A DNA stretch of 64,000 nucleotides, from NCBI GenBank assembly GCA_950097015.1, contig CATNEN010000030.1, positions 2,527,001-2,591,000 of the forward strand, in the 5' to 3' direction. A program made the position numbers and the translations under genes. Positions 1 through 14,300 of the stretch are shown piece by piece. Below the pieces are notes generated by a model. It was given only the letters and a program-made list of their open reading frames with translations. It ran no database searches and was not told the DNA's origin. Every line of letters begins with the position of its first letter. The stretch's first letter is position 1. The DNA is from Macrostomum hystrix. Its lineage: Eukaryota > Platyhelminthes > Macrostomidae.

Positions 1-274
1 CCTATTTTGCTAAGCACGCGGACAAGATTTAGAGGCCTTGTCAGCTCTGCGACCTGCGCTAAAAGTACAAAGTAAATGCCTAGTCCCTTATGAAGAAAAA
101 ACTAGGATATGTTAGACATGCTAGGTTATTATGTCAGGCGTCGTCGTGCTCCGATTACTGCGCGAGCAAGTTCCTACAGGCAAGAAATTAGAGGTTGGGC
201 TCTTTTCTCCGTCTATACTCGTAATTATAGAAGAACTGCAGCTCGACCATCTAGAAATTCGGCTAGCAAGATTA

Positions 275-535
275 GAGAGAGTGGGGTGGGACTGGGAGAG
301 GTGGAGAGAGTGTGGGGTGGGACTAGGAGAAGCGGAGAGTGTGGGGTGGGAATGGGAGAAGCGGAGAGTGTGGGGTGGGAATGGGAGAAGCGGAGAGTGT
401 GGGGTGGGAATGGGAGAAGCGGAGAGTGTGGGGTGGGAATGGGAGAAGCGGAGAGTGTGGGGTGGGAATGGGAAAGGAGGAGAGAGTGGGGTGGGACTGG
501 GAGAGGAGAGAGTGGGTGGCACGTGGAGTAGCGGA
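275..535. repeat. G-rich minisatellite, 29-bp unit
   Basis: Tandem copies of a 29-bp unit containing GTGGGGTGGGAATGGGAGAA, for example starting at 361, 390 and 419. It grades directly into the 30-bp array that follows. Open frames across it on both strands are repeat artefacts. Confidence 0.9.
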
Positions 536-1600
536 ATGACTATGGGTGGGACAGGGAGTAGCGGATAGACTATGGGTGGGAAAGGGAGTAGCGGATAGAC
601 TATGGGTGGGACAGGGAGTAGCGGATAGACTATGGGTGGGAAAGGGAGTAGCGGATAGACTATGGGTGGGACAGGGAGTAGCGGATAGACTATGGGTGGG
701 ACAGGGAGTAGCGGATAGACTATGGGTGGGACAGGGAGTAGCGGATAGACTATGGGTGGGACAGGAAGTAGCGGATAGACTATGGGTGGGAAAGGGAGTA
801 GCGGATAGACTATGGGTGGGACAGGGAGTAGCGGATAGACTATGGGTGGGACAGGAAGTAGCGGATAGACTATGGGTGGGAAAGGGAGTAGCGGATAGAC
901 TATGGGTGGGAAAGGGAGTAGCGGATAGACTATGGGTGGGACAGGGAGTAGCGGATAGACTATGGGTGGGACAGGAAGTAGCGGATAGACTATGGGTGGG
1001 ACAGGGAGTAGCGGATAGACTATGGGTGGGAAAGGGAGTAGCGGATAGACTATGGGTGGGAAAGGGAGTAGCAGATAGACTATGGGTGGGAAAGGGAGAA
1101 GCGGAGAGACTATGGGTGGGAAAGGGAGAAGCGGAGAGACTATGGGTGGGAAAGGGAGAAGCGGAGAGACTATGGGTGGGAAAGGGAGAAGCGGAGAGAC
1201 TATGGGTGGGAAAGGGAGAAGCGGAGAGACTATGGGTGGGAAAGGGAGTAGCGGATAGACTATGGGTGGGAAAGGGAGTAGCGGATAGACTATGGGTGGG
1301 AAAGGGAGTAGCAGATAGACTATGGGTGGGAAAGGGAGAAGCGGAGAGACTATGGGTGGGAAAGGGAGAAGCGGAGAGACTATGGGTGGGAAAGGGAGAA
1401 GCGGAGAGACTATGGGTGGGAAAGGGAGAAGCGGAGAGACTATGGGTGGGAAAGGGAGAAGCGGAGAGACTATGGGTGGGAAAGGGAGAAGCGGAGAGAC
1501 TATGGGTGGGAAAGGGAGAAGCGGAGAGACTATGGGTGGGAAAGGGAGAAGCGGAGAGACTATGGGTGGGAAAGGGAGAAGCGGAGAGAAAGAGTGGTGT
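536..1600. repeat. G-rich minisatellite, 30-bp unit, about 35 copies
   Basis: Near-perfect 30-bp repeats beginning TATGGGTGGGAAAGGGAGTA. Two main unit types alternate in blocks: one ending GTAGCGGATAGAC and one ending GAAGCGGAGAGAC. Each unit has three closely spaced GGG runs on the plus strand. The period is a multiple of three, so stop-free frames run through it (498 codons on the minus strand), but they have no complexity and no splice context. Confidence 0.95.
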
Positions 1601-4095
1601 GAGATTGAGAGAAGCAAAGACGAAAATTAGCGGGACAGGGAAATGCCGATGAGTAGTGTGAAGCGATAACAGCTGTGGCTCCTGAATTGTAATTCAGTGG
1701 GTCAGTCACGGCTCCTTGACAGAGCGTCATAGAAAGAACAGCATCTAAAAATAAAAGGGCTAACACGGATCAATTACGAGTACATAAGGCTTGCTTGTGA
1801 ATAAATTACAGCTACGATATTAACAAATACAATATATTTAGGGAGTATTCTGCAGATATTATTACATAACATCAGGTAGTAAAATTAACATAATCCTGCC
1901 TCGGATTCCCAGTACAGCGTAGCAACTGTAAGTGATTGTAATGCTGCTTGTTCAACTAATACAAATATATTGTGCGACATAAGACTAAAATTTGTTTCGT
2001 ATGACATTAAACAGTGGTCAAGAATGCAAATAGTTTTGTTTCTGGTAAAGTGTGCTATTAAAACTACAAGAACGCCTGCTGCTGCAGTTAAGTATATTTT
2101 TCCAAGAAATTGTTGCACATAAAAAATACACAGTCGACAAGCAAGTCAGTCTTTAAAGAAAAAGCAGATCCATATCAATAAAACTAGTTAAAGTAGTGCT
2201 TTACAACAGAAACGCATTTTAACCTGCATTGCATAACAAATTTTAATCGTGCGTACAGCAATGGTCTCTCTGACTATTAGAGCAGTTCACTAAAATTGTG
2301 TCAGAGAGTGGAGATCAGCCATATAGATTGTGCATGCCTACTGTGCTTAAGCATAAAAGCTGACGATAGCCGTTATTTTAACATGCTGTATGTACTTGGC
2401 GCTATAGAGAACTAACGCAAAATTGACAAGGAAAAAATACGGCTCGTATGTTGGTATACATAAAAGTATGCCACAAAGTAATTTTTACCTTTATTTATTA
2501 CTGAAGATTGTCTACCTGTTTTAATGTACCCTAATTTTAGTCATCAAATTAGACAATTTGAATTAAACAAGACAAAAAGTGTAACAGCTGTTGTATAAAA
2601 AACCATAGCAGAGACTAGACAGATGACTATCGCTATAAACAGGCGACTACGGCCGAAAAGAACAGGAGCCTTTTATTGCAAAAGGATGTTTAAGAGGCAG
2701 AAGAGAGATGGGGAAGTGAGGCAATGGGACGAAAAGCCTGACTTAAACAGCGCATGCAAGTATCCGACTTGAGTTGCCCTTCATGCGAGCACTGCTTCCT
2801 GACTCAAGCACCCATCACCCAAGCTGTGTACGACCGGCCTACCCCCACTGAGCTGCGACTAAAAGTACACACCGCCTCACACCTAGAGTAGACAGAAAGG
2901 AAAACTTAAGACAATTCGACAAAGGAACTACTGCAGGTGAGAGTAGGGACATTGGGGGAAAGAGAGAAGTTGATGCGAGGTATTAGCAATCGATCATTCG
3001 ACGATTCCATCACTATGACATGAGAGGAACTGCAGAAGCAAGATAAGCAACAAATTATATATATGCTTGGTTTTGTGGATTAAGCAAGCGAAGGACGGAT
3101 AGCACAACACTGACGATCGTAGATCTAAATTAAAGGTGAAAACAGGTGCAAGCTGTTGCAGTCAGAGATTAAGTAGATAGAGAAAAATTACATATAATGC
3201 CCGTTACATTATTGCAACAAGAGAATAAGAGAACAAAAGGAGCTAATAAGGCTTAGGCGGATACGATAAGGAACTTTTCGTCCTTAATGTACTTCTGCTG
3301 CTTCATAATTCATAATTTATCTCACCCTAGTGTACAACAGCATCAAGGGCATAAATAGCTGCTGTAGTGCAATAAAGGGAGATGCAGTAAGTGGTCTTCA
3401 AAACATTTTTCGTAAAATACTAGTGATGCTTCCTGACTCAAAATTAAATGAGTTCTCCTGCAGGGTAAGCAAGTCGATGCCTTTTCTGTGTTGAATAACC
3501 CGAACTGGGAGATAATACTAATGGGCTCTCACAACTCACGATAAAATGTCCACCAGTGTTATAATAATATAAATGCACAAGAGAATCACTGTTTGAGATT
3601 TAAAAAATCACATGTGATTTAATTCGAAATTTGCGTTCTGTGCAAGCAGTACCAGCTTTTAGGAGTTGCGATGATAGTGAGAAAAACTATTTCGGTGCAG
3701 AGACTCAAAAGACTGTGCAGGCTAGACTAGACTGTGGAACTAGAAATACAAAATTGTGGGCTTTGACAAAATTCGCGACTACGAGTAAAATAAAATCGAT
3801 AAAACTCGGTATCGGTGCAGTAAATCAGAGAGCATCAGTACTGCGCTATCGAGTCCACTGCAGAACTTTTAAGCCAGCAGGGTTGCACTTCGGGGTGGAG
3901 CATAGTTAAGAAAATATGCGACTAACTTTTTAAGACCGATTGCCAAATAAAATCTAAGATCAATTGCAGTTTAAAAATGTTATAACAAAATTAACACAGA
4001 AAGCTGAGGCTTTGATATGGGATTTTTCAGAAACGGAAGCAGCGAAAATACAAGTAGCTTAGGAAACTGTTTCACTCAGTTTATCGCTGCGACAT
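1601..4095. other. Gene-free AT-rich intergenic stretch
   Basis: No exon with recognisable protein similarity and paired splice sites was found. The longest frames are under 95 codons and look random. The phrase GCTTCCTGACTCAA occurs twice (near 2795 and 3428), perhaps remnants of an old repeat. Confidence 0.6.
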
Positions 4096-4099
4096 CCGC

Positions 4100-4395
4100 T
4101 CCCCCTTACCCAGATGTGCAGCCGACAGCACAGCCGCAGCTACGAGTATTGCGCGGCGCATCTGAAAGCTGCATACGGCTGTTCAGTCCATGGACTGGGG
4201 GGACGCCACACCCACCCCCAAATTACGATGCTGGTACCCATTTATCAGCTGGGTGAACTGAAGCAATTCAGAGTTAAGTGTCTTGCTAAAGGACACAAAT
4301 TGTTCCAAGTGATGATTCAAGTGGAGTCAGGAATCGAACCCACGAACTTCAAGTCATTTGACTAACGCTCTAACCACTAGGCTACAATCCCCGCT
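4100..4395 (-). repeat. SINE-like retroposon with tRNA-like head (family C)
   Basis: On the minus strand, 4395 to about 4325 reads like a tRNA gene: GTAGCCTAGTGGTTAGAGC resembles box A and GGTTCGATTCC resembles box B. The anticodon stem pairs poorly, so it is not a good tRNA. The body includes CAGTCCATGGACTG and CGCGGCGCATCTG, and these sequences recur at 16555-16645 in the opposite orientation. The copy lies just downstream of the Gbeta5 stop codon and may be part of that gene's 3' UTR. Confidence 0.65.
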
Positions 4396-4418
4396 CTCAG
4401 TCAAGGATGGCAGTAGTC

Positions 4419-6179
4419 TCAGGCCCAGATGCGCAGCGTGGTGTCCCAGCTGCCGGTGCAGACTGCCGTGCCGTCTGGCACCACCCGCAGGCAGCTGACT
4501 CGGTTCTCGTGTCCGTACAGCATTGCCACGCGCTTGGCTTTCAGCACGTCCCAGACGTTGAGCACATAGTCTGAGTAGCCGGCGAACAGTAGCCGGCCGC
4601 TCAGGCTGAAGTCGACGGCATTGCAGCCGAACAGCACTGACTCTTTCTTGTAGACTGCGACCTCGCGATCCGTGCGCAAATCGAATAGGCGGCAGCTGGC
4701 GTCGTCGCTTCCGGTTACAAAAGCGTCTCCCGAAGGATAGAATCTGACACTGTTGACGTCGGATTCGTGACTGTCGAAGAGCTGGACGCACTGGCCGCTG
4801 CGCATGTCCCAGACGTTGGCGGCCCGGTCGCAGCCGGCCGAGACGAACACCCGGCCGCTCTCGGACGGGCTCAGGTCCAAAGCTTGAACATCGCCGGCGT
4901 GCCCGTGGAACGATTGAATCATCTGACCGCTTTCAACGTCCCAAAGGACGCAGGTGGAATCGCCGCTGCCTGTCAGTACCTGTGAAGTTTTGTTTGAATT
5001 AAATGTATTTTTAAATACAGAATCGAATTTCATGGCGATAAAGACTCCAAATGAGCAAACACTCACTTGATGATCAGATGTATTAAACTGGCAGCAGGCC
5101 AGGTAAGATGTGTGCGTGCCGACGAGTCGTTTCTTTGTAACTGGCTCCTCCTCGAGCAGCGGGTAGATGCTGCATTTGTTGTCAAGGCCGCCGCAGGCTA
5201 CAAACTGGCCAGATGGGCTGTAGGCGCAAGCCATGACCCAGGTGGTCGCCATGGAGATAGCATGCTCCTTGTTGGTAGTGAATGCATCCCAAACCAATAG
5301 TTTTCCATCCTGGTATGGTTAGCAATATAGAATCAATGATATAAAATCTTGATGTGGGCAATTATTGGGAATATACGCTCGTACTAAACAAATAGGTTAG
5401 CTAAACAAAACAAATAAGTATATGAATAGAAAAATAAGCCAATTGATTCCATTCAACATGGAGCAACTGCCTCCAAAACCATATTATGAACTTACATGAG
5501 ATGTCGACACCAGATGACGCTTGTCCTGAGACCATGACATGCAAAGAACTTTTCCTTGGTGGCCTTTGAGTACTTTGCGAACTTTTATGTTGACTTGAGT
5601 GATTGGTTCAATCTTCTGACAGGATAGTATTACTAAAATGGAATTAGAAAAAAAATATTCAAGATAATATGCTTTCGAATTTTTTTCGTGAAAATGCAAA
5701 ACTTGCAAACGAAAGGCACAAAAACTGCTCATGAGTGTAGGCTTTTTTTATAAACAAAATATTCAAGTAAAAACATTTATATTCTTTGAACAAAAAGCTG
5801 TCAATTTCAAGACAATATGTTAATAAACAAAAAATTATTTTACTATAAAGAAAACATACTTGTTAGATAGAACCAAGTAGCCAAATTATAGATATGATCG
5901 GTTTTAGAACCTCAAACTGTTTAATATTGAAAAAAACGTGTTTATATGTAACACCTAAACAATTTTCCCATTTAAGAAATTTAAGTAAAAGCCACAATAA
6001 ATACTAATATAAGTATAAATGAAAAATAGAGTCTCAATAATATTTAACATTTGCAATTTACAGAATTACCCTCCTTGAAAATTTAATAACTTACAGTCTG
6101 CATCAGACAATTTTCCTTGCTCCTCTGCAAGCTTCTTTTTCAACGTTTCTATTTCCCCAGCAAGATCTTGTTCCTCCAT
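4419..6179 (-). CDS. GNB5: G-protein beta subunit, Gbeta5 type (four exons, complete)
   Basis: Exons on the minus strand are 6179-6095, 5632-5496, 5309-5067 and 4979-4419 (stop TGA). They total 1026 nt, or 341 aa, with phases consistent at every junction and GT..AG introns. The product is a seven-bladed WD40 propeller preceded by a short helix beginning [20 protein letters not shown], the expected Ggamma/GGL-contacting coil. Landmarks include TLKGH-like [26 protein letters not shown], the [12 protein letters not shown] blade, [47 protein letters not shown] and the C-terminal [11 protein letters not shown]. The phrases FTTNKEH and GGLDNKC with the Gbeta5-type N-terminus favour Gbeta5 over Gbeta1-4. 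Family knowledge: Gbeta5 pairs with R7 RGS proteins through their GGL domain and speeds GTP hydrolysis on Gi/o alpha subunits, mainly in neurons. The length is typical of the short isoform. The acceptor of exon 2 (TTTTAG at 5638-5633) was chosen because the other candidate gives an immediate stop. Confidence 0.95.
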
Positions 6180-9100
6180 TTGAACTGGTTAAGCGTTTCC
6201 TTTCTGAGGAATTTGTGGTAGTTGTTGTTTGATTGATTTTTGTACAACAGCACGTCTTAAAATGATATAAAGCTAATTGACAGGAAAGTTTTTGGACTCA
6301 AATAGTAAAAATCTATAAAAATAATGCCACAGCGCGATAATAAAAATAGAATGCATCAGTGGAAGTTGAAAATATAATAAACTTTTCCGTGGCATCATAA
6401 AAATGTATTTTAAGTAAGCTTTAAACCCCATAGACTTTATTAGTCGGGCAGCTTATTGCTGGAAAATTTACATTTGCATACTTTGTTTTTTTACTTTTGT
6501 TTCATTCCTTGTGACAAAATCGCGGTCTTTTAACTTTCTACCGAATGGTGGAAAACTTTAGCAAAGAATGTTATAGTATCGTTTATCGTTTATCAAGCTG
6601 AACTTTTTAATTCATATTGAGCATGATTTCTTCAACTTCGATGTGTAACTTCTAAACATAATCTTCAAAAATCCAGATATGGTGTACTACATTTATATAT
6701 AAATATTTAATTCTTTTAAAACATAAAACTTTATGTCCTATCATCCTATTCCTATTTATCTGTCTTTAAGTTTTAGATATATATCTTCGTTTTAATTTAC
6801 TTTAAAGACATAGCTTTTTTTATAATGGTAGGATATTTAAGCAGCAAAAATGATCTAATCTAATGTAGTTAACTTTATAAGATCTTGAATTGAATCAATA
6901 TGCCCTTAGCCCTTAGGGCAATATTTATATTTTTGGCCTAACCAGCCATAAAAACCAGATTTCGTTAACTGTTTAGCACCTTTTCTGACTATGGCTAAGC
7001 AACCTAATTGGGCATGGCCTAGGCCCTAGGCTACTTAATGTTATAAAAAGTGTGAATAATGTTAAACAAATTCCAATTAATTTTTAGGAGAGTAGGCCTA
7101 TGTAGTGATGTTGCAGAGAATATTAATTATTCCTTTTCTCAAGTTTGGTAATGGTTAGGCCCTATGGCTTTGAAATTCTTTGAAATCTATGAATAGTATA
7201 AGTACCAAGGGGGATTTCCACCCCCTTTGCAGGACAATTTTGTGTTCCCCCACATTGGGTGGGAACAATGCAAGCGCATGAAACTTAAGAACATAGGCCA
7301 AATTTTTGTTGCACATCTTCTGAAACAAGAATCAAGTAGCTAGCTCCTTAGATCATTGAAATATTTAATGGTTCTGCCTGAAGGTCAGATTTTTTCCCAT
7401 AAGCACATGTATTTCATAGACCCCCATACACAAATTGGCACTGCACCTAAGTGCAGCCTTGCTAGGCCATCCAAATTTATTAACATACCACCTAGATGTG
7501 CCTACATTATCTCCATCTTAAGCGGTCACCCACCTTTATATCTAGGCATACTACTAGACCTTCAAGGGCTATAACCAGTGGAAATATGCCACTATTGATA
7601 CCCTGACACAAATTTCTCAAATTTTAATGGTCAATCCTAAATATTAGGCGCATCTAAATCACAAGACACCACTGCATCCTCTGTCAACCAATCAGCTACC
7701 ATCTAACACTTTTAATATTTCAGGATTGCCAAAAAAGTTTTTAGGGAAGAATTCTCCTTTGGTATTAAAATGGCTTTGTAATTCATTGAATTCTCTCTCT
7801 TCCTTAAATTCTGTTTGAAATATCTTTCTCCCAAGAGATTGATATAATTTTCTTACAAGTAAATGACTCTATATTTTCATATTTCTGTGTGTTAAAGTTT
7901 TATCCAAATCAATAGACTATTTACTATTGACTATTTATAAACAAGCATTTAATTAGGCTAGTTTGTATTTTTACTAATTAGCAATAGCTATATTTATCAA
8001 TATGCTGCCTGTGCTTCATTTCATTGTCTATTGTTAAAATTTAATTATGACTAGATTTTTGTTTAATTTAGAAAATAGACTCAAATGATATGCCACTTTA
8101 TTGCTATAACAAACAAGATCTAATATTATTAAAATCTCTTAAGACACTTTGAGCTATTAGTGAGTGCTAGTTTATAAAATATAATGATTTTTTAAGAATT
8201 AGTTGATATGCTCTTTTTAATCCATTTTAACCCTAAAATTAAAGAGCAAGAATAAATAGCTAGCTAGACTGTTTATGATTGCAACTTCTTTTGTCTTCTA
8301 GACGATAAGAAGCCTACTATGATAGTTTTATTGTATGAAAATAAATATGTATTTCCATAATCTCTCTGTTTTGCTTGTATGAGTCATTTGGTTTAATTTT
8401 TGGCATTTTAATAAACAGTATTTACAAAGGTAAAAACTCTTTTATTTTGTTGTAGGAGGCTGCCAACAATACTCAACTAACTAAAAGTAAAGACTAATAT
8501 AGGTTTTTATTACTTCTGACAGTGGGACAGCTAGACTTAAAACCCATTTGTTACACTTTGACTACTATTTTTCAGTATTAGTTTCTCTATAGACAGAAAG
8601 TGGCAAATACATGTCATTTAACTTATTTAGTTAATAAGTTAGTGCATACTATATTTTTTGTGTTAAATTTATAGAATATCTTCTTCAGTACATATGTAAG
8701 TTTCGATATTTTTGTTAGTTAGTAACAGTTTATAAACTTACTTTCCTTTGCAACTTAACTTACAACTCATGATTTAAGTTTGTTTTCAATATTTAAAGTA
8801 TAAGTGATAGTATATCTAAATGTCTTATTTAATGAAATATTTATTTTGTTGAGAACTACAACTTGAGCAAGCAGGAAAATGTTGCTTTATTTTATTTAGA
8901 AGTCTAGAGTTAGATGCGCTATTCAGGTGGCAAGATTTCACACCAAGATGGTTGGGTGGATGGATCCCCAGGCTGAATACATGCAGGGATGGTCTGGCTG
9001 GCACAGCAAAATAAAAATGCACACAGTCGAATATTGCTACACAAATCTCTCTACTACTAGTAGTGCAAGTAAAGCATTTAGTGGCAAATTTAATTAAATC

Positions 9101-11325
9101 GTTTTATTAGAGACAGGTTGGAAGACTGTTCTTCCTAATTGACCGGTTTTTACTTCTAGAACAGTGTTGAGACTTATAAATAGTTTTAACTTTAGTTTTT
9201 CACTGATAAACTAACGACTCTTCCTTTGCCCGATAGGCATTCTTATTTGTTAAAACGTTTGCTTGGATGGGGTATCTAAAATTTTAAAATCGGGCTAGAG
9301 AGCCAGAAATAGTTAAGGGCTCTAATAAGCAAGTTCCTAACATTCGTCCTGGCTCTGCTACTACCGTTAAGATCTGACTAAATTAATTCTTTGCCAGCTA
9401 TTTTAGTGGGGCTAATACAATAGCCTAAATTTCAGTGCTCCAATCCCATCTGACTTTCTGGTCGCAGATTAAAAGCCATGAAGTGTGTCTAAAACTGTAA
9501 AACCGATTCGCATACAATATACCATACTTGCAAACGAATTTGTGTAATAACTCTTATCTCTATGCGTGCCAAAGTGCTTTTCGTTGTTTTTCTAGTTTTC
9601 TTATCTCGATTCTCGCTGTCCAGAGTTTCGTGGTACAGTTAGGTTTTTTGTTCTGAACCTTTGTTCTGAAACCAACAGAGCAAAGTTGGCACTCGTTTTT
9701 CGCTTGCACGCACGCAGTTTTTTTAACGAAGGCCCTGTGAAAGGCCAGCTTGGTGCGTTTAATTTTGAGCACACAAAAACCTCATTGCCAGAGATTTGTT
9801 ATTCATGTAAGGCAGTGAGAGACAAAAAAGACGGTGAATTGAGATTAGAAGTTGACTTTTAACCTAAATTTAATACAAAAAGAGCTTGTAGCCTAATAGT
9901 TAGACTGAGTGGTCGGGAGTTCGAATCGTAGCCCAAGGTAGACTGCGTTCTTGAGGAAGACATTTAATTCCTCGATGCTTTAGTTTACCCAGTTGTAAAA
10001 TGGCTAACAGAATTCGCTGTGGTTCAAATTAAGAGGAACAAAACATTGCAACGATCAACATGGCCATATTTTTCAATTTCACTAAAGGTTAGCCCAACTC
10101 GCCTATTCAATTTTAATTTCTTTAAGCAGCTTGATGAATTGAATCAAACCGTAATGGTTTTGCCTAAGATTCGGCTCATACAGTACACAGAGTGGTGCAG
10201 TCGATTTCAAAAGGACATTGCTCCATAGCCAGATAAATGAGAGGCCAACGTTATTTAAGTGCCTTAATTGTCACGGGGGGAGAGTTGCCCTCGAACTTTC
10301 GTTTCTTTTCTGCACTAGCACGTCTCTTTGGAATTTACGTTCTTTATTGTTGGCTTCTTAGTGAGACTGTTTGTTGGCTAATTCCTGCTCAGAACAGTCT
10401 AATAATGGCACTATGCGAGCCTTTCTCGGCATTCATAATTCGCCAGCCACTTTGGTAGCCTAACTGCCGCCAGTCATCATAGCCTGTTGAGCTAGCTCCT
10501 TTTGCCGAGTTTAAGATATCTGTCGCCTCTTTAATAGCCAGTCCATCTACTGTGGCTGCGCGGCTTTCGCTCTGCCATCTCAATTTGCGCTGCGGTTTAC
10601 TAGCTAAAGAAAAAATGCAACGCTACTCTGACTTGGAGTCCAAACCATCTCTATGCGAGTACTTGACTAACAAAGCATGACCCTGGGACACAACTGGTTG
10701 AAGCATTTTGTGCTCAAACTCTACTCACCTCAACCAGCCGCCTCCCTACCCCAACCCAGATGAAGGACTCCGCGCCAGCGTGCAGCTGAATGGCCAACCA
10801 ATGTCTTTTCTCCTCCGTGCATTTCGTGTCTTAGCCTAACCACAGCGTCGAAGGAGCGGAGAAATAAAAAAAAACTAGAAAAATAGAGGGCGAGAGAGAA
10901 CAAGAAATCTGGCGTGCGTTTAGGTGTGTTTTTTGGTTTAAACACTGGGCCAGAATGCCTAAGGTGGCAGCCCCGAAGCCGGCATCGTTTTTTTCGAATC
11001 GTCAGCTAAAAGAAAGAACTTTTTGAGAAAAAAACTTTTCGCTTTTATCTCTTCATTCTCGCACTCCATTCCTGTGCGCTGATTGGAAGGATAGAGAGTG
11101 AGAGAGTGTAGAATTGTATGGAAGCACCACAAATAGATATATTATATGTGAAAAAATTAGCTCAACCTTGCGAACAAAAATCTTAGCGAAAAAAGCTGAG
11201 GGTACTCCGAACGCCTAACCGAAGATTGCCAGTCCAGCACGCTGCGCATCCAACTTGGCTCACGGCGTGCTCAGAAAGCCCAAACTTACTGCTTAGAAAG
11301 TATTCTTCTTCTACACGAAATTACT
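6180..11325. other. AT-rich intergenic region between divergent GNB5 and CLASP
   Basis: No supportable exon was seen on either strand. Both neighbouring genes read outward, so their promoters should lie here. I could not pick out a clear TATA box for either. A tRNA-headed SINE fragment lies at about 9885-10015. No TOG-domain exon that could extend CLASP upstream is visible. Confidence 0.6.
9885..10015 (+). repeat. tRNA-derived SINE fragment
   Basis: The stretch reads TTGTAGCCTAATAGTTAGAC, then GAGTTCGAATCGTAGCC, then a tail with TTTACCCAGTTGTAAAATGG. This matches box A, box B and the simple body of tRNA-derived SINEs. It is too diverged to be a tRNA gene. Confidence 0.5.
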
Positions 11326-14300
11326 ATGGAAGAATTCTACTTTGACAAAGAATTTAAAGAACAGTCCGATTTTAACTTCGACCAGTACCAGTACCTGTTC
11401 GGCCTGCAGCCTAAGCCGGACAGCGCTGAAGATAATCAACTGCCAGTTGGCATTGTAAAAAAGACGCGCTCAATAAGGCACAAATCTGGCGGCAGCGACG
11501 CTTCAGATTCCATCAGTCAGTTGTTGCACGTGACTTTCAAACAGGCAGATAATGGCGATCAACTGGGTGATGATTATCTAGATGATGACGGTGACGATAG
11601 TGCTTTTATTGCCGACAGCCTCTTAGGCGCGACGTCCACTTCGATGCGGCTTCCGTCTAGAAAGCATCGACATCGATTGCCGCCGGATTCGGCCCCCGCC
11701 CAGCCGACTGGCATTCCCACGCCTGCTCCAGTGCGGCATAGGCAGCAGCAGCAGAAGAATGAGCACCTACCAAGGCGTGTCAAATCGCGCGATCCTTCGC
11801 CATTGGATCACGGATCAGTTGGATTTAGAAATCGATATAGCAACGGCGATGCTGAGAACGATCGAGGAGGTAGTGCAGCCAGTCTTATAGCCTGTAAAAT
11901 TGTCACTGCATTGAATTTAAATCTTTAGGCATGGTTTCAAACAGAAGATATGCTGGATCTCCAAACAGAATACACTAAAATTCCAAGTTTTTACTGTCAT
12001 AATTGTTAACTATGTCCAGACATAAGCGTATCTATTATCTGTCTTAACTATAACACTGTCTGTTCCGCTTTTCTTCCAGAGCAGCACAGCGGACAGCTAT
12101 CACAGCGCCATATGAACCGGCCAACTAACAATGGCGGCCAGCTGAGGCGGCCGCAGCAGCAATACGCCGGCGTTGGCCGGGTTGCAATGTCCTCCGCTGC
12201 TAGTGAGTCTTGCTCTCAGTGTACTGCCAACTCTATTGGTTTGAATAGATCCTGATCCTCAGTTAAAACAGGCACCATCTTCCCAGATCCTCATCTCAAA
12301 CAAGCATTATCTTCCCAGATCCTCATTTCAAACAGGCAGCTTCCCAGATCCTCATTTCAAACAGGCACCATCTTCCCAGATCCTCATTTCAAACAGGCAC
12401 CATCTTCCCAGATCCTCATTTCAAACAGGCACCATCTTCCCAGATCCTCATTTCAAACAAGCATTATCTTCCCAGATCCTCATTTCAAACAGGCAGCTTC
12501 CCAGATCCTCATTTCAAACAGGCACCATCTTCCCAGATCCTCATTTCAAACAGGCACCATCTTCCCAGATCCTCATTTCAAACAGGCACCATCTTCCCAG
12601 ATCCTCATTTCAAACAAGCATTATCTTCCCAGATCCTCATTTCAAACAGGCAGCTTCCCAGATCCTCATTTCAAACAGGCACTATCTTCCCAGATCCTCA
12701 GTTCAAACAGGCACCATCTTCCCAGATCCTCATTTCAAACAGGCACCATCTTCCCAGATCCTCAGTTCAAACAGGCACCATCTTCCCAGATCCTCAGTTC
12801 AAACAGGCACCATCTTCCCAGATCCTCATTTCAAACAGGCACCATCTTCCCAGATCCTCATTTTAAACAGGCACCATCTTCCCAGATCCTCATTTCAAAC
12901 AGGCACCATCTTCCCAGATCCTCATTTCAAACAGGCACCATCTTCCCAGATCCTCATTTCAAACAGGCACTATCTTCCCAGATCCTCATTTCAAACAGGC
13001 ACCATCTTCCCAGATCCTCAGTTCAAACAGGCACCATCTTCCCAGATCCTCAGTTCAAACAGGCACCATCTTCCCAGATCCTCATTTCAAACAGGCACCA
13101 TCTTCCCAGATCCTCATTTTAAACAGGCACCATCTTCCCAGATCCTCATTTCAAACAGGCACCATCTTCCCAGATCCTCATTTCAAACAGGCACCATCTT
13201 CCCAGATCCTCATTTCAAACAGGCACTATCTTCCCAGATCCTCATTTCAAACAGGCACCATCTTCCCAGATCCTCATTTCAAACAGGCACCATCTTCCCA
13301 GATCCTCATTTCAAACAGGCACCATCTTCCCAGATCCTCAGTTGAAGAAGCCAATCGAAACAGTTCTTAGGCTCCTAGAGCTATAGGATCTATATTAGCC
13401 CCAAAAAAGGCATAAAAACAGGTCCTAATGTTCCTGAAGTAATGTACTTTTGTGCATTTTCTCTCCACCATGCATCAAGAATTAGCAACTGGTTGGCATT
13501 AGGCAGCGAAAACCGTACGCCTTTTTACGTATGTAAAAGCCTGTCCTATCGATTCAGGCATCTAAAGATGCCCAACATAGTTAATCCCCCAAGCTAAAGA
13601 AGTAATTCATCTCGTTTTCGTGGAAATGTAATTAGATTTCAACCCAATGCTGAATTGTATCATCAGATTAATCATTTCGTTAGTTGAACTTTTAAAATAT
13701 GCTAAGCTATGGTATGGATTTTGAATATAAGTTTATATATAACTCGTTAAACTAGTTAAGTATTGATTTTTACTGCAGGAGTGATAAAATTAAACTAACT
13801 TGTTATAAATGCACGTCTGATGTACGCTTGCAGTAAACCTAAATTCATTTCCAATTATGGAATGACTAAGACAGGCTTACGAGGAATTACTAACCACGTT
13901 TTACCTTTACTCCCTCCCCGTTCGGCTGAGTAGATTTTTCTGTTCTGTATTTAAAATCTGAAATTTTATTTGCGCCACTTCCTGTGCTTATAATTGCATG
14001 CTGAATATGCGCCACTTGTTATAATGCAATTATAGTTTTCCTATACTTTCGGGTCTACCAGTGTGGGGCTATAATATCTATTAGAGCATGCTTTCGCAAA
14101 CTCTCATTGTTCCCATCAAATGACTCAACACTTTACGGAAAAAATTGAAGTTTTTTTTTGAGCTTAGCTTAATGTGGTATAATTACGATAAAGGAGTTGA
14201 GCCCAAATGCAATAATTATTTGCGCAGTAAGGCTACGGCCACTGACTAATCATTTGCCAGCGATCTATTTGTATGGAAATAGAGACAGTTGAACTAATAA

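Noticed and set aside
4325-4395. tRNA gene on the minus strand
   Set aside because: Box A and box B are present but the anticodon stem pairs poorly, and the sequence continues into a dispersed repeat body. It is a SINE head.
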